Part shown: piece after piece, positions 51,533 to 60,642 of the stretch
Numbering within the stretch: the first letter of the stretch is position 1
Layout of the letters: each line of letters begins with the position of its first letter
Source: Compostibacter hankyongensis
Lineage (GTDB): Bacteria > Bacteroidota > Bacteroidia > Chitinophagales > Chitinophagaceae
Assembly: GCF_039541075.1 (NCBI RefSeq)
Contig: NZ_BAABFN010000002.1
Span: 372,001 to 436,000, forward strand
Reading direction: 5' to 3'
Length of the DNA: 64,000 nt
Translations under genes and position numbers: made by a program
The notes under the pieces: generated by a model
Database searches by the model: none
What the model saw: only the letters and a program-made list of their open reading frames with translations
Told to the model about the DNA's origin: nothing

Positions 51533-53068
51533 ATGAAAAAGATATTCTTTCCCGCTATCCTCGGTCTGGGCGCGCTGTTTGCAACGTCCTCCTGCAGTAA
51601 CGATATCCTGGATATAAAAAACCAGAATACCATTACCGTCGACCAGTTCTGGAAAACGGAAGACGATGCCCAGCGGGGTGTGAATGCCGTTTATCATATG
51701 TTTTACCAGAACGGGGGCTGGAACCGCTGGATCTACTTCCGGCTGGACCTTACTTCCGATGAGGGATTCAGCAAAAGTCCCTGGATAGAGCTGGGCGACT
51801 GGACCCGCTTTCAGTACATCAATTACAATTTCTTTGAAGGGAATGTCAATACCTGGCGCGATTTTTATAAGGCCATCTTCCGTTGCAACCAGGTGCTCGC
51901 CTATGTGCCCGATATTGCCTTTGCGGACCAGCAGAAAAAAGACCGTATCCTGGCGCAGGCCAAATTCCTGAGGGCGATGTATTATCACTATGCTGCCCTG
52001 CTCTGGGAGAATGTGCCGCTGGTACTGGAGCCCTCCAAGCCGGACGACCTGCCCCAGCAGAACACCCTGGCCGAGGTATGGCAGCAGGTGGAAAAAGACC
52101 TCACCGAAGCGGCGGCCGTGCTGCCCGGCAGCTGGGACGATCCCAATGCAGGCAGGCCCACCAAAGGAGCGGCCCTGGCGCTGCTGGGCAAAACCTATAT
52201 GCAGCAGCACAAATGGCAGGAGGCCAAAGCGGCGCTGGACTACCTGGTGACCGGGGAGGGAAAAGGATATTATGACCTGGTACCCAACTACCGGGATAAC
52301 TTTACAGACCTGAACGAAAACAACAAGGAATCAGTATTCGAGATACAGTTCTCGGATGCGAACAAGACGGCTGAGGGCGACGGCCCCAACAGCAACATGG
52401 GCAATAACCGGCAGCAGTTCTTTGCTCCCCGCGGCATAGGCTGGTCCGACGGGCAGGCGCGGAACTGGATGGTCGGTGAGTTCAAAAAAGAAAAGACAAA
52501 AGACGGTAAGCTGGATGAAAGACTGCGGTACAGCCTGTTCTATGCCGACCTGGAAAAAGATTTCGGAGACAAGGTGTATGGCCGCAGCTGGGAATGGGAT
52601 GCCGATGAGGCCTGGTTCCGGAAATACCAGCGCGATTACCAGCGTACCAACGAGGACTATTACTCGGGCGTCAACTTCAGGGTCATTCGCTTTGCCGATA
52701 TCCTGCTGTGCTATGCAGAGGTGCTGAATGAGCTGGGACAAACGCAGGCAGCTTATGCTTATGTGGACCGCGTCCGCGAAAGGGCCAACCTGAAAACGCT
52801 GGAAGCGGCCCATCCCGAGATCGGCGTCAGCAAGGACCTGTTCCGGGAACGGCTGAAGACGGAGCGCGAGCTGGAGCTGTGCGGTGAAAGCGTGCGCTGG
52901 GCAGACCTCAAAAGATGGGGCGATCTCGACAGCAAGGAAGCCGTGAACAAGGTAGCGGCCCGCGATCCGGATTTTAAGAATTTCGTGGTCGGCAAAAATA
53001 TCCGGCTGCCTTTGCCGCAGATCGAGGTGGAAAACAATACCAACCTCAAGCAGAATCCCGGCTATTGA
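51533..53068 (+). CDS. SusD/RagB-family outer membrane lipoprotein
   Basis: This 511-residue lipoprotein has a signal ending at Cys21 (ATSSC), SusD features AQAKFLRAMYYHYAALLWEN and YVDRVRERANL, and the terminal NNTNLKQNPGY. It lies 72 bases after susC. It would bind the glycan at the cell surface together with the SusC porin. Confidence 0.94.
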   Translation: MKKIFFPAILGLGALFATSSCSNDILDIKNQNTITVDQFWKTEDDAQRGVNAVYHMFYQNGGWNRWIYFRLDLTSDEGFSKSPWIELGDWTRFQYINYNFFEGNVNTWRDFYKAIFRCNQVLAYVPDIAFADQQKKDRILAQAKFLRAMYYHYAALLWENVPLVLEPSKPDDLPQQNTLAEVWQQVEKDLTEAAAVLPGSWDDPNAGRPTKGAALALLGKTYMQQHKWQEAKAALDYLVTGEGKGYYDLVPNYRDNFTDLNENNKESVFEIQFSDANKTAEGDGPNSNMGNNRQQFFAPRGIGWSDGQARNWMVGEFKKEKTKDGKLDERLRYSLFYADLEKDFGDKVYGRSWEWDADEAWFRKYQRDYQRTNEDYYSGVNFRVIRFADILLCYAEVLNELGQTQAAYAYVDRVRERANLKTLEAAHPEIGVSKDLFRERLKTERELELCGESVRWADLKRWGDLDSKEAVNKVAARDPDFKNFVVGKNIRLPLPQIEVENNTNLKQNPGY

Positions 53069-53156
53069 TCCGGTCAGCTTCCTGTCAGTGTGAAACGGTA
53101 ACTTTGGCCGGGACATATGGCGGCATGACTGCTGAAGAATGCGGCATAACCGCTGA

Positions 53157-54389
53157 ATGATAAAAGACATCATGAAAAGTTTGCTTGCAGGCCTGCTCTT
53201 TCTGGTTCCGGGCGCCTTCCCGGTCTTAAGCCGGGCGGCTCCCGGAGAGTTTACCCCTTTGCCGGAGAAGGATCCCGCGGATCACCAGCCGGTCGTGTGG
53301 CGCGGGGTTCCGGGGGATACCCTCCGCTGGGGTGATACGATCATCATAGATGACGAACCTATAACAGGAACGGGAGTACGAAATGATCGGTCGACATACG
53401 GCTCCCAGTATGGACGTATGCTGCGGCTGCCGGGCGGAAGATGGCTCGCCGCCTATACCGTCTCGCGGAATCCCGGATACCGCAAAGATCCCCGCGGCGG
53501 ATACGAACTGGAAATCGCCGAAAGCCGGGACGGCTGCCGGACCTGGAAAAGGATAAGCCTCCTCTCCGACCCGGGCAGGGACCTGGACAACGCCGCGCTG
53601 CTCAGGCTTCCTGACGGCGCGCTGCTGCTGGCCGGCCGCTCCGTGCGCTGGCAGGAATCTTACCGGCTGCCGGTATACCGGAGCGCCGATGGGGGCCGGA
53701 CCTGGAAAAAGCTCAGTACCATTGATGCTAATGAAGGTCGCCCCGGAGCGCTGGGCAAGCCGGACAAGGGGGTATATGAACCTCATTTTCATTTCCTGGA
53801 CGACGGTCGGCTGGCGGTAATGTACGCCAATGAAAAACATGTGACCGATGACGTATCTTACAGCCAGATCATCTCGGAAAAAATATCGGCAGACGGCGGA
53901 CGCACCTGGGGCCGGGAGATATGGGTGGCCTATACCCCGGGACATTCCGCATCCCGGCCGGGTATGCCGGTATGGACCCGGATGAAAGACGGCAGGTACA
54001 TCGTGGTATATGAGGTTTGCGGACCCGAGCAGTGTAATGTTTATTATAAAGCCAGTCGCGACGGCATCACCTGGCCCGTAGGACTGGGTACTTCCATACC
54101 CGGTCAGACCGGCGGGCCTTATATCCTGTCGCTGGACGACGGCCGCCTGGTGGTGACCTCCAACCGGGGAAACATATCGGTCAGCAATGATTTCGGCCGC
54201 AGCTGGCATACCGCGGCCCGGCCATGGCAACCAAAAAAGGATTATGCTGCGGACTGGACACAGACCATCTGGTCATCCCTGTACCAGACCGGCAGGGATG
54301 AAATAGGAATTGTCACCACCGTCCGGCGCGAAGCAGGCGGTCATAATATCCGGCTGAGGCTGGGCAAATTGAGTAAACCGGGAAAATGA
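53157..54389 (+). CDS. Sialidase-fold (BNR repeat) glycosidase, possibly GH93 exo-arabinanase-like
   Basis: This 410-residue secreted protein has a signal peptide (about 1-28) and Asp-box/BNR repeats of a six-bladed propeller: SRDGCRTWKR, SADGGRTWKK, SADGGRTWGRE and DFGRSWHTA. The segment with YEPHFHFLDDGRLAVMYANE is more like exo-arabinanases of family GH93 than true sialidases. It would cleave terminal sugars from the imported or surface-bound glycan. An alternative start is the Met at 53172. Its stop overlaps the GH43 start by ATGA, so both proteins are made together. No sialic acid genes are nearby, which argues against sialidase. Confidence 0.8.
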   Translation: MIKDIMKSLLAGLLFLVPGAFPVLSRAAPGEFTPLPEKDPADHQPVVWRGVPGDTLRWGDTIIIDDEPITGTGVRNDRSTYGSQYGRMLRLPGGRWLAAYTVSRNPGYRKDPRGGYELEIAESRDGCRTWKRISLLSDPGRDLDNAALLRLPDGALLLAGRSVRWQESYRLPVYRSADGGRTWKKLSTIDANEGRPGALGKPDKGVYEPHFHFLDDGRLAVMYANEKHVTDDVSYSQIISEKISADGGRTWGREIWVAYTPGHSASRPGMPVWTRMKDGRYIVVYEVCGPEQCNVYYKASRDGITWPVGLGTSIPGQTGGPYILSLDDGRLVVTSNRGNISVSNDFGRSWHTAARPWQPKKDYAADWTQTIWSSLYQTGRDEIGIVTTVRREAGGHNIRLRLGKLSKPGK

Positions 54390-55387
54390 CATCTTTGAAG
54401 ATACTTCTGGCAGCGCTGCTGCCCGCCTTTCTGGCCTGTAAGCATAACGATGCGTCCACAGATACGGGCGGTCCGGTGAAAGACAGTGCGGGAACTCACA
54501 TCCTGCTTGCCGATCCGACGATCTTTTACGACAGCGGCACCTACTACCTATACGGTACGGGCGGTAACACGAGAGGTTTTCTGGTATATACCTCTTCCGA
54601 TATGCAGACCTGGAACGGTCCTGCCGGCGTGAAAGACGGGTACGCCCTCGTGAGCGGAGATGCCTATGGTACACAGGGATTCTGGGCGCCCCAGGTTTTT
54701 AAATACGGCGGGAAATTCTACATGGCCTATACTGCGGATGAGCATATCGCCATTGCGGAAAGCAGCAGCCCGCTCGGCCCTTTCCGCCAAAAGACGCTGA
54801 AGCCGGTATCCGGTCCCGGCAAACAGATAGATCCTTTCGTATTCATGGACGAAGACGGAAAGAAGTACTTGTATCATGTAAGGCTGCAGCAGGGCAACCG
54901 GCTGTTTGTGGCCCGGCTGAAAGATGACCTTTCGGATATCCTGCCGGAGACGGCGAAGGAATGTATCACGGCCACGGACCCCTGGGAAAATACGGCCCAT
55001 GCTCCCTGGCCCGTTACCGAAGGTCCTACCCTGCTGAAGCACAGGGGCCTGTATTACCTTTTTTATTCTGCCAATGATTTCCGGAATATCGATTATGCGG
55101 TAGGCTATGCCACTGCGCCAACGCCCTTCGGGCCCTGGCAGAAATCTGCGGACAATCCCATCATCAGCCGGCACAATACCGGCCATAACGGTACCGGTCA
55201 CGGCGACTTTGTCCGCGATACGGCCGGCCGGCTTTTTTATGTGCTGCATACCCACCGGTCGGACAGTGCGGTATCGCCCCGGATGACGGCCCTGATAGAA
55301 GCCGCTTTCCGGGAAGACGGCGGCGCTGCGGATGTAATGACGGTGGATGCCGGCAGCTTCCGTTACTTGTTTTCCCCGGAGAAATAG
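54386..55387 (+). CDS. GH43-family glycosidase, predicted lipoprotein
   Basis: This 333-residue beta-propeller enzyme has a lipoprotein-like signal (Cys18 in FLACKHND) and the GH43 acids: LADPTIFYDSGTYYLYGTGG (nucleophile-side Asp), DPFVFMDEDGKKYLYHVR, and TEGPTLLKHRGLYYLFYSAN (general acid Glu). Members are arabinanases, arabinofuranosidases, xylosidases or exo-galactanases. Translationally coupled to the BNR gene. Together they suggest an arabinan or arabinogalactan substrate for this PUL; the exact linkage is not decided. Confidence 0.9.
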   Translation: MTSLKILLAALLPAFLACKHNDASTDTGGPVKDSAGTHILLADPTIFYDSGTYYLYGTGGNTRGFLVYTSSDMQTWNGPAGVKDGYALVSGDAYGTQGFWAPQVFKYGGKFYMAYTADEHIAIAESSSPLGPFRQKTLKPVSGPGKQIDPFVFMDEDGKKYLYHVRLQQGNRLFVARLKDDLSDILPETAKECITATDPWENTAHAPWPVTEGPTLLKHRGLYYLFYSANDFRNIDYAVGYATAPTPFGPWQKSADNPIISRHNTGHNGTGHGDFVRDTAGRLFYVLHTHRSDSAVSPRMTALIEAAFREDGGAADVMTVDAGSFRYLFSPEK

Positions 55388-55436
55388 ACGATATCTTCCG
55401 CAGTTCTTTCGCAGGAGGGCGTAACCGGTCTGACCT

Positions 55437-56951
55437 TCAGGGTAAAATCGGACCGCTGTTGCTGATAAAGGCGATCTTTTTGCTGTCCGGGGACCAGGAG
55501 GGGGTATTGATGGACCCCTGCCCGCCATACAGGTAAGCCAGCACCCTGGGCTTGCCGCCGCTGAGCGGCATCAGCCGGAGATAGACATGTTTATAGGGCG
55601 GATGGCTGTCCGGCGCCGCTTCCTCTTTCGGGAAGGAAAGAAAAACCACCCAATGTCCGTCCGGTGAAATATGGGGGAACCAATTGTTGAACCCGTCATC
55701 CGTCACCTGCTCCTGCCCGCTGCCGTCCGGGCGCATCCTCCAGATCTGCATACTGCCCGAGCGCACGGAGTTAAAATAGATATATTTTCCATCCGGCGTA
55801 TATTCGGGACCGTCATCCAGTCCCTTCGTCCGGGTAAGGCGGATCTCCCGGCCCCCGCCGGCCGGTATTTTATATACATCGAATTCCCCTTTGCGCTCCC
55901 CGCAGAATACGAGAAACTTTCCGTCCGGCGACCAGCCGTGCAGATAGGAAGGCCCCCCGGGTGTGATCTGCCGGGGCTCCCCGCCGGTTGCCGGTACGGT
56001 AAAGATAACCGATCCGCCGGCTTCTTTCACATTACTGCTGAGCCCCAGCATGGTGCCGTCGAACGACAGTACATGATCGTTGTTGTTATGATTTACATGG
56101 CTGGTATTCAGCCGCTCTGGCTTCCGGGCAGAGAGGTCGAACCGATACATGCTCCCGGAATTATCATTAAAGATCAACGCTTGTCCGTCTTTTGTCCAGT
56201 TGGGCGCCTGGATGGAATAGGGCACGCGATATACGATCTCACGATCGCCCGTGCCGACGTCGAGCAGTTCAAGACGGCTGCCGAGGGTCATCCCGGATTC
56301 TCCCTTCCCGTCTCCGGGATGGGGAGCTATGATCCGCAGGTCCCGGAAGATGCCGGTATCCCCGCTCTCAGCGTACAGGCCGGTATAGAGTTCTTCTCCC
56401 ATACCGGGCAGGCTGAGCTTCCGGGTAATAAAGGGCATGCCGAACCGGGCTACCCGGAGGGTAAAGGTATCGCCCTTTCTTTCCAGCTGCAGCACGTCGG
56501 CGCCGGTCAGACCGGTGCGCACTGTTCCCGGGACAGAAGCCCCTGCTTTTTTATACCGCAGCATAGCCTCTGCCTTCTCTTTCTCTCCCGCCGACAGACT
56601 CAGGTAAGCAGCATCTTTGTCCAGCGCCGTACGTATCATCCATCCGGCAGATCGCTGCGGAGCTCCGTTACCGTTAGCCGCTATGCGTGCATACAGGATA
56701 AAGTCGCCTTTTATTTTCCGGTAGAGGAAATGAAAGGCCGGTTGGTTGCCTGTCGCGGCGCTTAACGGTCCTTTGACCGTATAGGATCCGCCCTGCGGAG
56801 CATGACCTGATGAGCCCGGCCTTGCCGTGGGCCCGATATCCGCCTCTCCGATGAATATACCCGGTGCAGCGGTCTGCGCCTGTACGGGTAAACAAAGGAG
56901 TGCGCACAGGGATGCGCAGACGGAAAAAGCCATAAAGGTATTCGTTTTCAT
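55437..56951 (-). CDS. Secreted TolB-like (PD40) beta-propeller protein with N-terminal jelly-roll domain
   Basis: This 505-residue protein has a signal peptide (about 1-26, ending PVQAQ). The N-terminal 200 residues look like a DUF1349/LamG-type beta sandwich (FHFLYRKIKGDFILYARIAA, SAGWMIRTALDKDAAYLSLS). The rest holds PD40/WD40-like propeller repeats (GWSPDGKFLVFCGERKGEFD, YTPDGKYIYFNSVRSGSMQI, HISPDGHWVVFLSFPKEEA). It is annotated in this group as TolB-family protein but has no known role in the Tol system. It converges on the GH43 gene and is not in that operon. Start at 56951 was picked by the signal peptide. Confidence 0.8.
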   Translation of the reverse strand: MKTNTFMAFSVCASLCALLCLPVQAQTAAPGIFIGEADIGPTARPGSSGHAPQGGSYTVKGPLSAATGNQPAFHFLYRKIKGDFILYARIAANGNGAPQRSAGWMIRTALDKDAAYLSLSAGEKEKAEAMLRYKKAGASVPGTVRTGLTGADVLQLERKGDTFTLRVARFGMPFITRKLSLPGMGEELYTGLYAESGDTGIFRDLRIIAPHPGDGKGESGMTLGSRLELLDVGTGDREIVYRVPYSIQAPNWTKDGQALIFNDNSGSMYRFDLSARKPERLNTSHVNHNNNDHVLSFDGTMLGLSSNVKEAGGSVIFTVPATGGEPRQITPGGPSYLHGWSPDGKFLVFCGERKGEFDVYKIPAGGGREIRLTRTKGLDDGPEYTPDGKYIYFNSVRSGSMQIWRMRPDGSGQEQVTDDGFNNWFPHISPDGHWVVFLSFPKEEAAPDSHPPYKHVYLRLMPLSGGKPRVLAYLYGGQGSINTPSWSPDSKKIAFISNSGPILP

Positions 56952-57021
56952 GACGGTAACTTTTATGATGCCATACGCGGATATGCCACGCGGTCTATCT
57001 GCCGCTTCCCGTCGTCGCCAA

Positions 57022-57213
57022 TCAAGAGGGATCATAGCCGCGCTGGATTCCGGGTATATCTCCGAAAATTACCGTCGGCAATGCTGCCCGGGCAGACAGC
57101 GATACGATACAGAAGACGGTCGTTACGGCGAGCACGGCCATGCTGAGATCAAGCCGGCCAATGCTCCGGCGGGAGCAATGCATGATCCTGTTAACGCTTA
57201 ACCTGTCTGTCAT
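57022..57213 (-). CDS. Possible small single-pass membrane protein
   Basis: This 63-codon frame begins MTDRLSVNRIMHCSRRS and has one hydrophobic stretch (LDLSMAVLAVTTVFCIVSLS). It lies in the 283-base gap between the antiporter stop (22 bases before) and the TolB-like gene. I recognise no family. It may be chance. Confidence 0.25.
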   Translation of the reverse strand: MTDRLSVNRIMHCSRRSIGRLDLSMAVLAVTTVFCIVSLSARAALPTVIFGDIPGIQRGYDPS

Positions 57214-57234
57214 TTGTCGCATGGTCTTTTTCCT

Positions 57235-58317
57235 TCAGCCCCACCAGAAGGCGGTGGCGATAACGATATATATGGCCGTCAGCGCAGCACCTTCCAGCCA
57301 GTTCGATTCCCCGTCGAAGGAGATGAACGCCGCCAGGATGACCGACAGGAACATACAGGCGGTAAGCATCGGGCTGAACACCAGGGTAAGCGGCGAGAAC
57401 CCGAAGACCTGGCTGAGGATGACCAGCAGCGGCGCCAGCACGAGGGCAATCTGCAGGGGGCTGTTGATGATCACGGAAAAGGCATATTCCGATTGCCCTT
57501 TTGACGCCAGCTGTATTCCCACTACGTTCTCTATCGCATTGCCCGCCACGGCCACGATCACCAGGCCGGCAAAGGCGTCTGAGATGTTTAAAGCCTTCAT
57601 GGCGGGCTCCAATGCCGTCACAAACCAATCGGAAACAAAGGCCGCCAGCACGGCAGACAGCGCAAGCAGGGTCAGCGCCAGCCACAGGGGCCAGCGGGGC
57701 GGTTCGCCGTGTCCGTTTTCCGGTGATATGCTCTTGCTTCCGTGTTTTAGCGAAGCGGGCAGATATAACAGGAACAGCACCAGCAATACTACGGATACTA
57801 CGACGGAAAAGGCCGTTTCATGCGGCTCGGCAGGAGTATGCACCCAGTGTGCCAGGGAGGGGATGGTCATCACGATGACCGAGAGCAGCATGAGGCTGAC
57901 GCTGATCCGGGCCCGCCCGGAGTCCAGCTTCTGGATGCCATGTTTCAGCCCGCCCACGATGAAGGCCAGTCCGAGCACGAGCAACAGGTTGGCCAGTATG
58001 GAGCCGATCAGCGCGGCGCGCACCACATCTACCAGGCCGGCTTTGAGGGCAAAGATGGCAATAAACAGTTCGGGCAGGTTGCCCAGGGCAGACTGCAGCA
58101 CACCGGTAGCCCCGGGACCAAAACGGTCCCCAAGCTGCTCCACGCTCCGGCCGACCAGCGAAGCCAGCAGGGTAACCGCCAGCGCGGCAAAGCAGAATGT
58201 CGCTATATTGTTCCATTGCGCATAATGGGCTATGCCGGTGAGCACAACGGCCAGACCGCCGCCGCCGAGGATAAAAAGATCGGATTTGTTCAGGCCTTTT
58301 TCCGGTGCTGTAGTCAT
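57235..58317 (-). CDS. Calcium/proton (CaCA family) antiporter
   Basis: This 360-residue integral membrane protein has about eleven helices in two inverted halves. The ion-binding repeats are GNLPELFIAIFALKAG followed by GSILANLLLVLGLAF in the first half and GNAIENVVGIQLA followed by INSPLQIALVLAPLLV in the second. These are the alpha repeats of Ca2+/H+ exchangers (CAX/ChaA type). It would export Ca2+ or another cation in exchange for protons. An acidic or His-rich regulatory loop is short (KHGSKSISPENGHGEPP near the centre). It is 41 bases after the EcsC gene and may share its transcript. Confidence 0.93.
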   Translation of the reverse strand: MTTAPEKGLNKSDLFILGGGGLAVVLTGIAHYAQWNNIATFCFAALAVTLLASLVGRSVEQLGDRFGPGATGVLQSALGNLPELFIAIFALKAGLVDVVRAALIGSILANLLLVLGLAFIVGGLKHGIQKLDSGRARISVSLMLLSVIVMTIPSLAHWVHTPAEPHETAFSVVVSVVLLVLFLLYLPASLKHGSKSISPENGHGEPPRWPLWLALTLLALSAVLAAFVSDWFVTALEPAMKALNISDAFAGLVIVAVAGNAIENVVGIQLASKGQSEYAFSVIINSPLQIALVLAPLLVILSQVFGFSPLTLVFSPMLTACMFLSVILAAFISFDGESNWLEGAALTAIYIVIATAFWWG

Positions 58318-58358
58318 GATCCAAGGGTTATGTATCTGTCCTCAAGCTACATAAAAAA

Positions 58359-59084
58359 TCATTCAGAACCGCGGAACCAGCGCATGCGATAGGCATTCAT
58401 CGCCGTTTTCCCCAGCTTTGCCGTGAGCCGGTGGTTGACGTACAGCCCTACTACCGCGCCGATACCGGGCACCAGCTGCAGCATCTTGGCCAGGTCCAGG
58501 TAATCGCGGTACTCCTGCTGGAAACTGCGCCAGTCAAACTGATGGATATCTTCCGGAAGGCTACGGGTATAGTCCTCCCATCCGGCCATGATCTCGTATA
58601 CCCGGTTGCGGTGATGCTGGCTGGAAAAGGTCAGCTGAAAAATATAAAGCAGGTACAGCCGTTCCGGGTATTCTCCCGGATCATATCCGTACAGGGCGGC
58701 AATATCGAACAGCATCTTTGATTTCAGGGTCAGCCATAGCGGAAAATCGGCCAGTCCCAGCAGGAAGCCGGCTGCACCGGTGAGCGCGCCTTCGGCAGCG
58801 GCGGTTTTACTGTAAAAGTTGATGCGTTCGAGCACGCGCGCTTCCCGGACTTCGAGCACAGCGTCGCGCAAGGGCCTGGGTGAGATATATTTCGCGCCGA
58901 AAAATACGGCCCGCATCATCTGTTTGATGGCCGTGGTAATGACGCGATGTACCTTTTCGGGGATAAAGCGGTTCATCCTGTCCTGCAGCCTTTTGGTCAG
59001 CTTGCCTGTCAGCCGCGGGCGGCGCTGCATCTTGCGCTGCCATTTTCTCATCCCGGCCAGGGCCTGCTGTTCGTAGCTATTCAT
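58359..59084 (-). CDS. EcsC family protein
   Basis: This 241-residue protein matches the EcsC family: MNSYEQQALAGMRKWQRKMQ at the start, ALTGAAGFLLGLADFPLWLT, LLYIFQLTFSS, and VPGIGAVVGLYVNHRLTAKL near the C-terminus. EcsC was named from a Bacillus ABC-transporter operon, but its function is unknown; the hydrophobic Gly-rich segments may associate with membranes. The Met at 59084 fits the family start better than the one six codons earlier. A strong terminator upstream (59177-59213) separates it from the next gene. Confidence 0.88.
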   Translation of the reverse strand: MNSYEQQALAGMRKWQRKMQRRPRLTGKLTKRLQDRMNRFIPEKVHRVITTAIKQMMRAVFFGAKYISPRPLRDAVLEVREARVLERINFYSKTAAAEGALTGAAGFLLGLADFPLWLTLKSKMLFDIAALYGYDPGEYPERLYLLYIFQLTFSSQHHRNRVYEIMAGWEDYTRSLPEDIHQFDWRSFQQEYRDYLDLAKMLQLVPGIGAVVGLYVNHRLTAKLGKTAMNAYRMRWFRGSE

Positions 59085-59176
59085 ACGGGTTCGCTTTATC
59101 ACGCTAAAATTACCGTAATTCTATCATTTCGGATAGCAGCCTTCAGCGAGCTGGATTTCGGCTGTCAACCGGTCAT

Positions 59177-59213
59177 AAAAAAAGAACCGCGACGCCGGTC
59201 GCGGTTCTTTTCG
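59177..59213 (-). terminator. Intrinsic terminator with 13-bp perfect stem
   Basis: AAAGAACCGCGAC (59181-59193) pairs perfectly with 59198-59210 around GCCG. On the minus strand the stem is followed by a T-rich run, ending the small gene at 59239-59496. Confidence 0.85.
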
Positions 59214-59238
59214 GGGCATGGCAAGCCTGTAATAATCA

Positions 59239-59496
59239 TTAGTTGAGGGATCCCTCATATTCTTTGATAAATTCCGCAAAGGCCTCCTTGGTCCATTGCG
59301 TATAGTCGTCGAGGTTAATGCCTAACCGTTCGTCCCGGCTTACTTCCTTTTCACTCCGGCTATCCCAATAGCCTTTGGCCAGCGAAACGGTCAGGGTATC
59401 TGTATTGGCGCCGCTTTCGGTGTATTCGTCGGGAAAGCTTTTGTAATTCCCAATAGCCAGCTGTTGAATCTCCTGCTTTACATTTTTCTTAGACAT
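59239..59496 (-). CDS. Small hypothetical protein, 85 residues
   Basis: This charged, soluble 85-residue protein begins MSKKNVKQEIQQLAIGNYKS and has no signal peptide, membrane segment or cysteine. I do not recognise a family. The reading frame is bounded by its own upstream spacer (190 bases) and an excellent terminator, so it looks like a single-gene transcript. The TQWTKEAFAEFIKEYE stretch suggests a C-terminal helix. Function unknown. Confidence 0.75.
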   Translation of the reverse strand: MSKKNVKQEIQQLAIGNYKSFPDEYTESGANTDTLTVSLAKGYWDSRSEKEVSRDERLGINLDDYTQWTKEAFAEFIKEYEGSLN

Positions 59497-59686
59497 GGTA
59501 CTTGGGTTTTGGTTTGTACCCTCTGTAAATCAACAACCGTTCCTTTGCCGGCCAAACCGTATTTTCTTAAGAATTCTTTATACTAATGTTTTGTTAAAGC
59601 ACCGGTTGCCAAATTTACTTATCTTTTTCAATTATCTGTAAATCAGCAAGTTGCAAAATTCCTGCGTAAAGGGATATGGGGAAGGA

Positions 59687-59998
59687 TCACGGAATTTTTG
59701 TTCCGGCATCCAGAAGACGCTGCCATTCCGGATGACGCTTAAGGTAGGCGATCACAAAGGGGCAATAGGGAATCAGCTTCAGGTGATGCGCTTCTATATA
59801 GCGAAGGGTTTTTTCTACCAGCGCCGCGCCTGCACCCTTTCCTGAAAGCTGTTCTGGGACTTCTGTATGCAGAAGATAGATCTTGTCGCCCTGCAGCCGG
59901 TAGGTAATAAAACCGGTATAATGATCCACCGTCAGCTCAAACCGGCTGCCGGTGGTATTATCGACAAGAGGAATATTTTCCAATTCTGCTTTCATCAT
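59687..59998 (-). CDS. GNAT-like N-acetyltransferase (YjdJ type)
   Basis: This 103-residue protein has the short GNAT form seen in YjdJ/Gcn5-related small proteins: YTGFITYRLQGDKIYLLHTE, the acetyl-CoA loop EQLSGKGAGAALVEKTLRYI, and IPYCPFVIAYLKRHPEWQRL. Its substrate is unknown. The ATG at 59998 overlaps the stop of the preceding HEXXH gene (ATGA), so translation is coupled and the two form one operon with inositol oxygenase. Confidence 0.88.
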   Translation of the reverse strand: MMKAELENIPLVDNTTGSRFELTVDHYTGFITYRLQGDKIYLLHTEVPEQLSGKGAGAALVEKTLRYIEAHHLKLIPYCPFVIAYLKRHPEWQRLLDAGTKIP

Positions 59999-60642
59999 TT
60001 CACAGATGAGGGACCCGTATCGGGTAAAGGTACGAGTTTCCCATACAGCCGGTCGCGGATATATTTTTTCCACTGTGCTGCCGCAGCGGGGTTGCGTCCG
60101 TGACCGGTAGCGGCCTCATAGCGCTCCTGCAGGTGATTCATATCCCGGAAGGCTTCGAGATACTGATACTGGATATAGCTGTCGGCGTCCTCCGGTTCCA
60201 TATCGGTGCGCAGCACCCTGCGTTTGAAATCGTCTGCAGCGATATGGGTGAGGTCGAAATGCATCTGCTCGTGTTGCAGCGCGTAGGTACCGGGCGACCC
60301 GCTGACCCATGAAGCGCTTTTTACAAAAAAGACCTGCAGGGTAAGCGTTACCCACAGGGTATCCTGCTTTTGCCTGGCGCTGCCGGTATAGGCAAAGCTG
60401 CTGTAGGTGACCGCAATGTTATCGGTATGCCCGGGCGGACGTTTGCCGGTGAAGTCGCTCCATTGCAGCGGTCTCGAAGGCGTATAATAGATTGTATCTT
60501 CCGGCTGCACGGCGGGTGCGTAATCGGGATCGAACCGGATGATCAGCACCTTGGGCGGCGGCTTTTCTGTCCTGCTGCTGTCCTGGGCCGGTGAGCGCAG
60601 CCCTGTAAGCAGCAAAGGGATAAGCAGCAACATACGCAGCAT
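59995..60642 (-). CDS. DUF922 family protein with HEXXH motif, secreted
   Basis: This 215-residue protein has a signal peptide (about 1-20, ending RSPAQ) and matches DUF922 proteins. TPSRPLQWSDFTGKRPP is typical of the group, and HEQMHFDLTHIAADDF contains HEXXH, the zinc-binding motif of metallopeptidases, so a periplasmic zinc protease role is possible but unproven. It starts directly after the inositol oxygenase stop (no spacer) and overlaps the GNAT start, an unusual functional mix in one transcript. Confidence 0.85.
   Translation of the reverse strand: MLRMLLLIPLLLTGLRSPAQDSSRTEKPPPKVLIIRFDPDYAPAVQPEDTIYYTPSRPLQWSDFTGKRPPGHTDNIAVTYSSFAYTGSARQKQDTLWVTLTLQVFFVKSASWVSGSPGTYALQHEQMHFDLTHIAADDFKRRVLRTDMEPEDADSYIQYQYLEAFRDMNHLQERYEAATGHGRNPAAAAQWKKYIRDRLYGKLVPLPDTGPSSVK

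Noticed and set aside
53157..54389. True sialidase
   Set aside because: The repeats are general to the propeller fold, and the gene context (GH43, no sialic acid genes) fits arabinan better.
57022..57213. Small membrane protein as a confident gene
   Set aside because: No homologue recognised, no clear ribosome binding site or promoter; kept only as a low-confidence entry.
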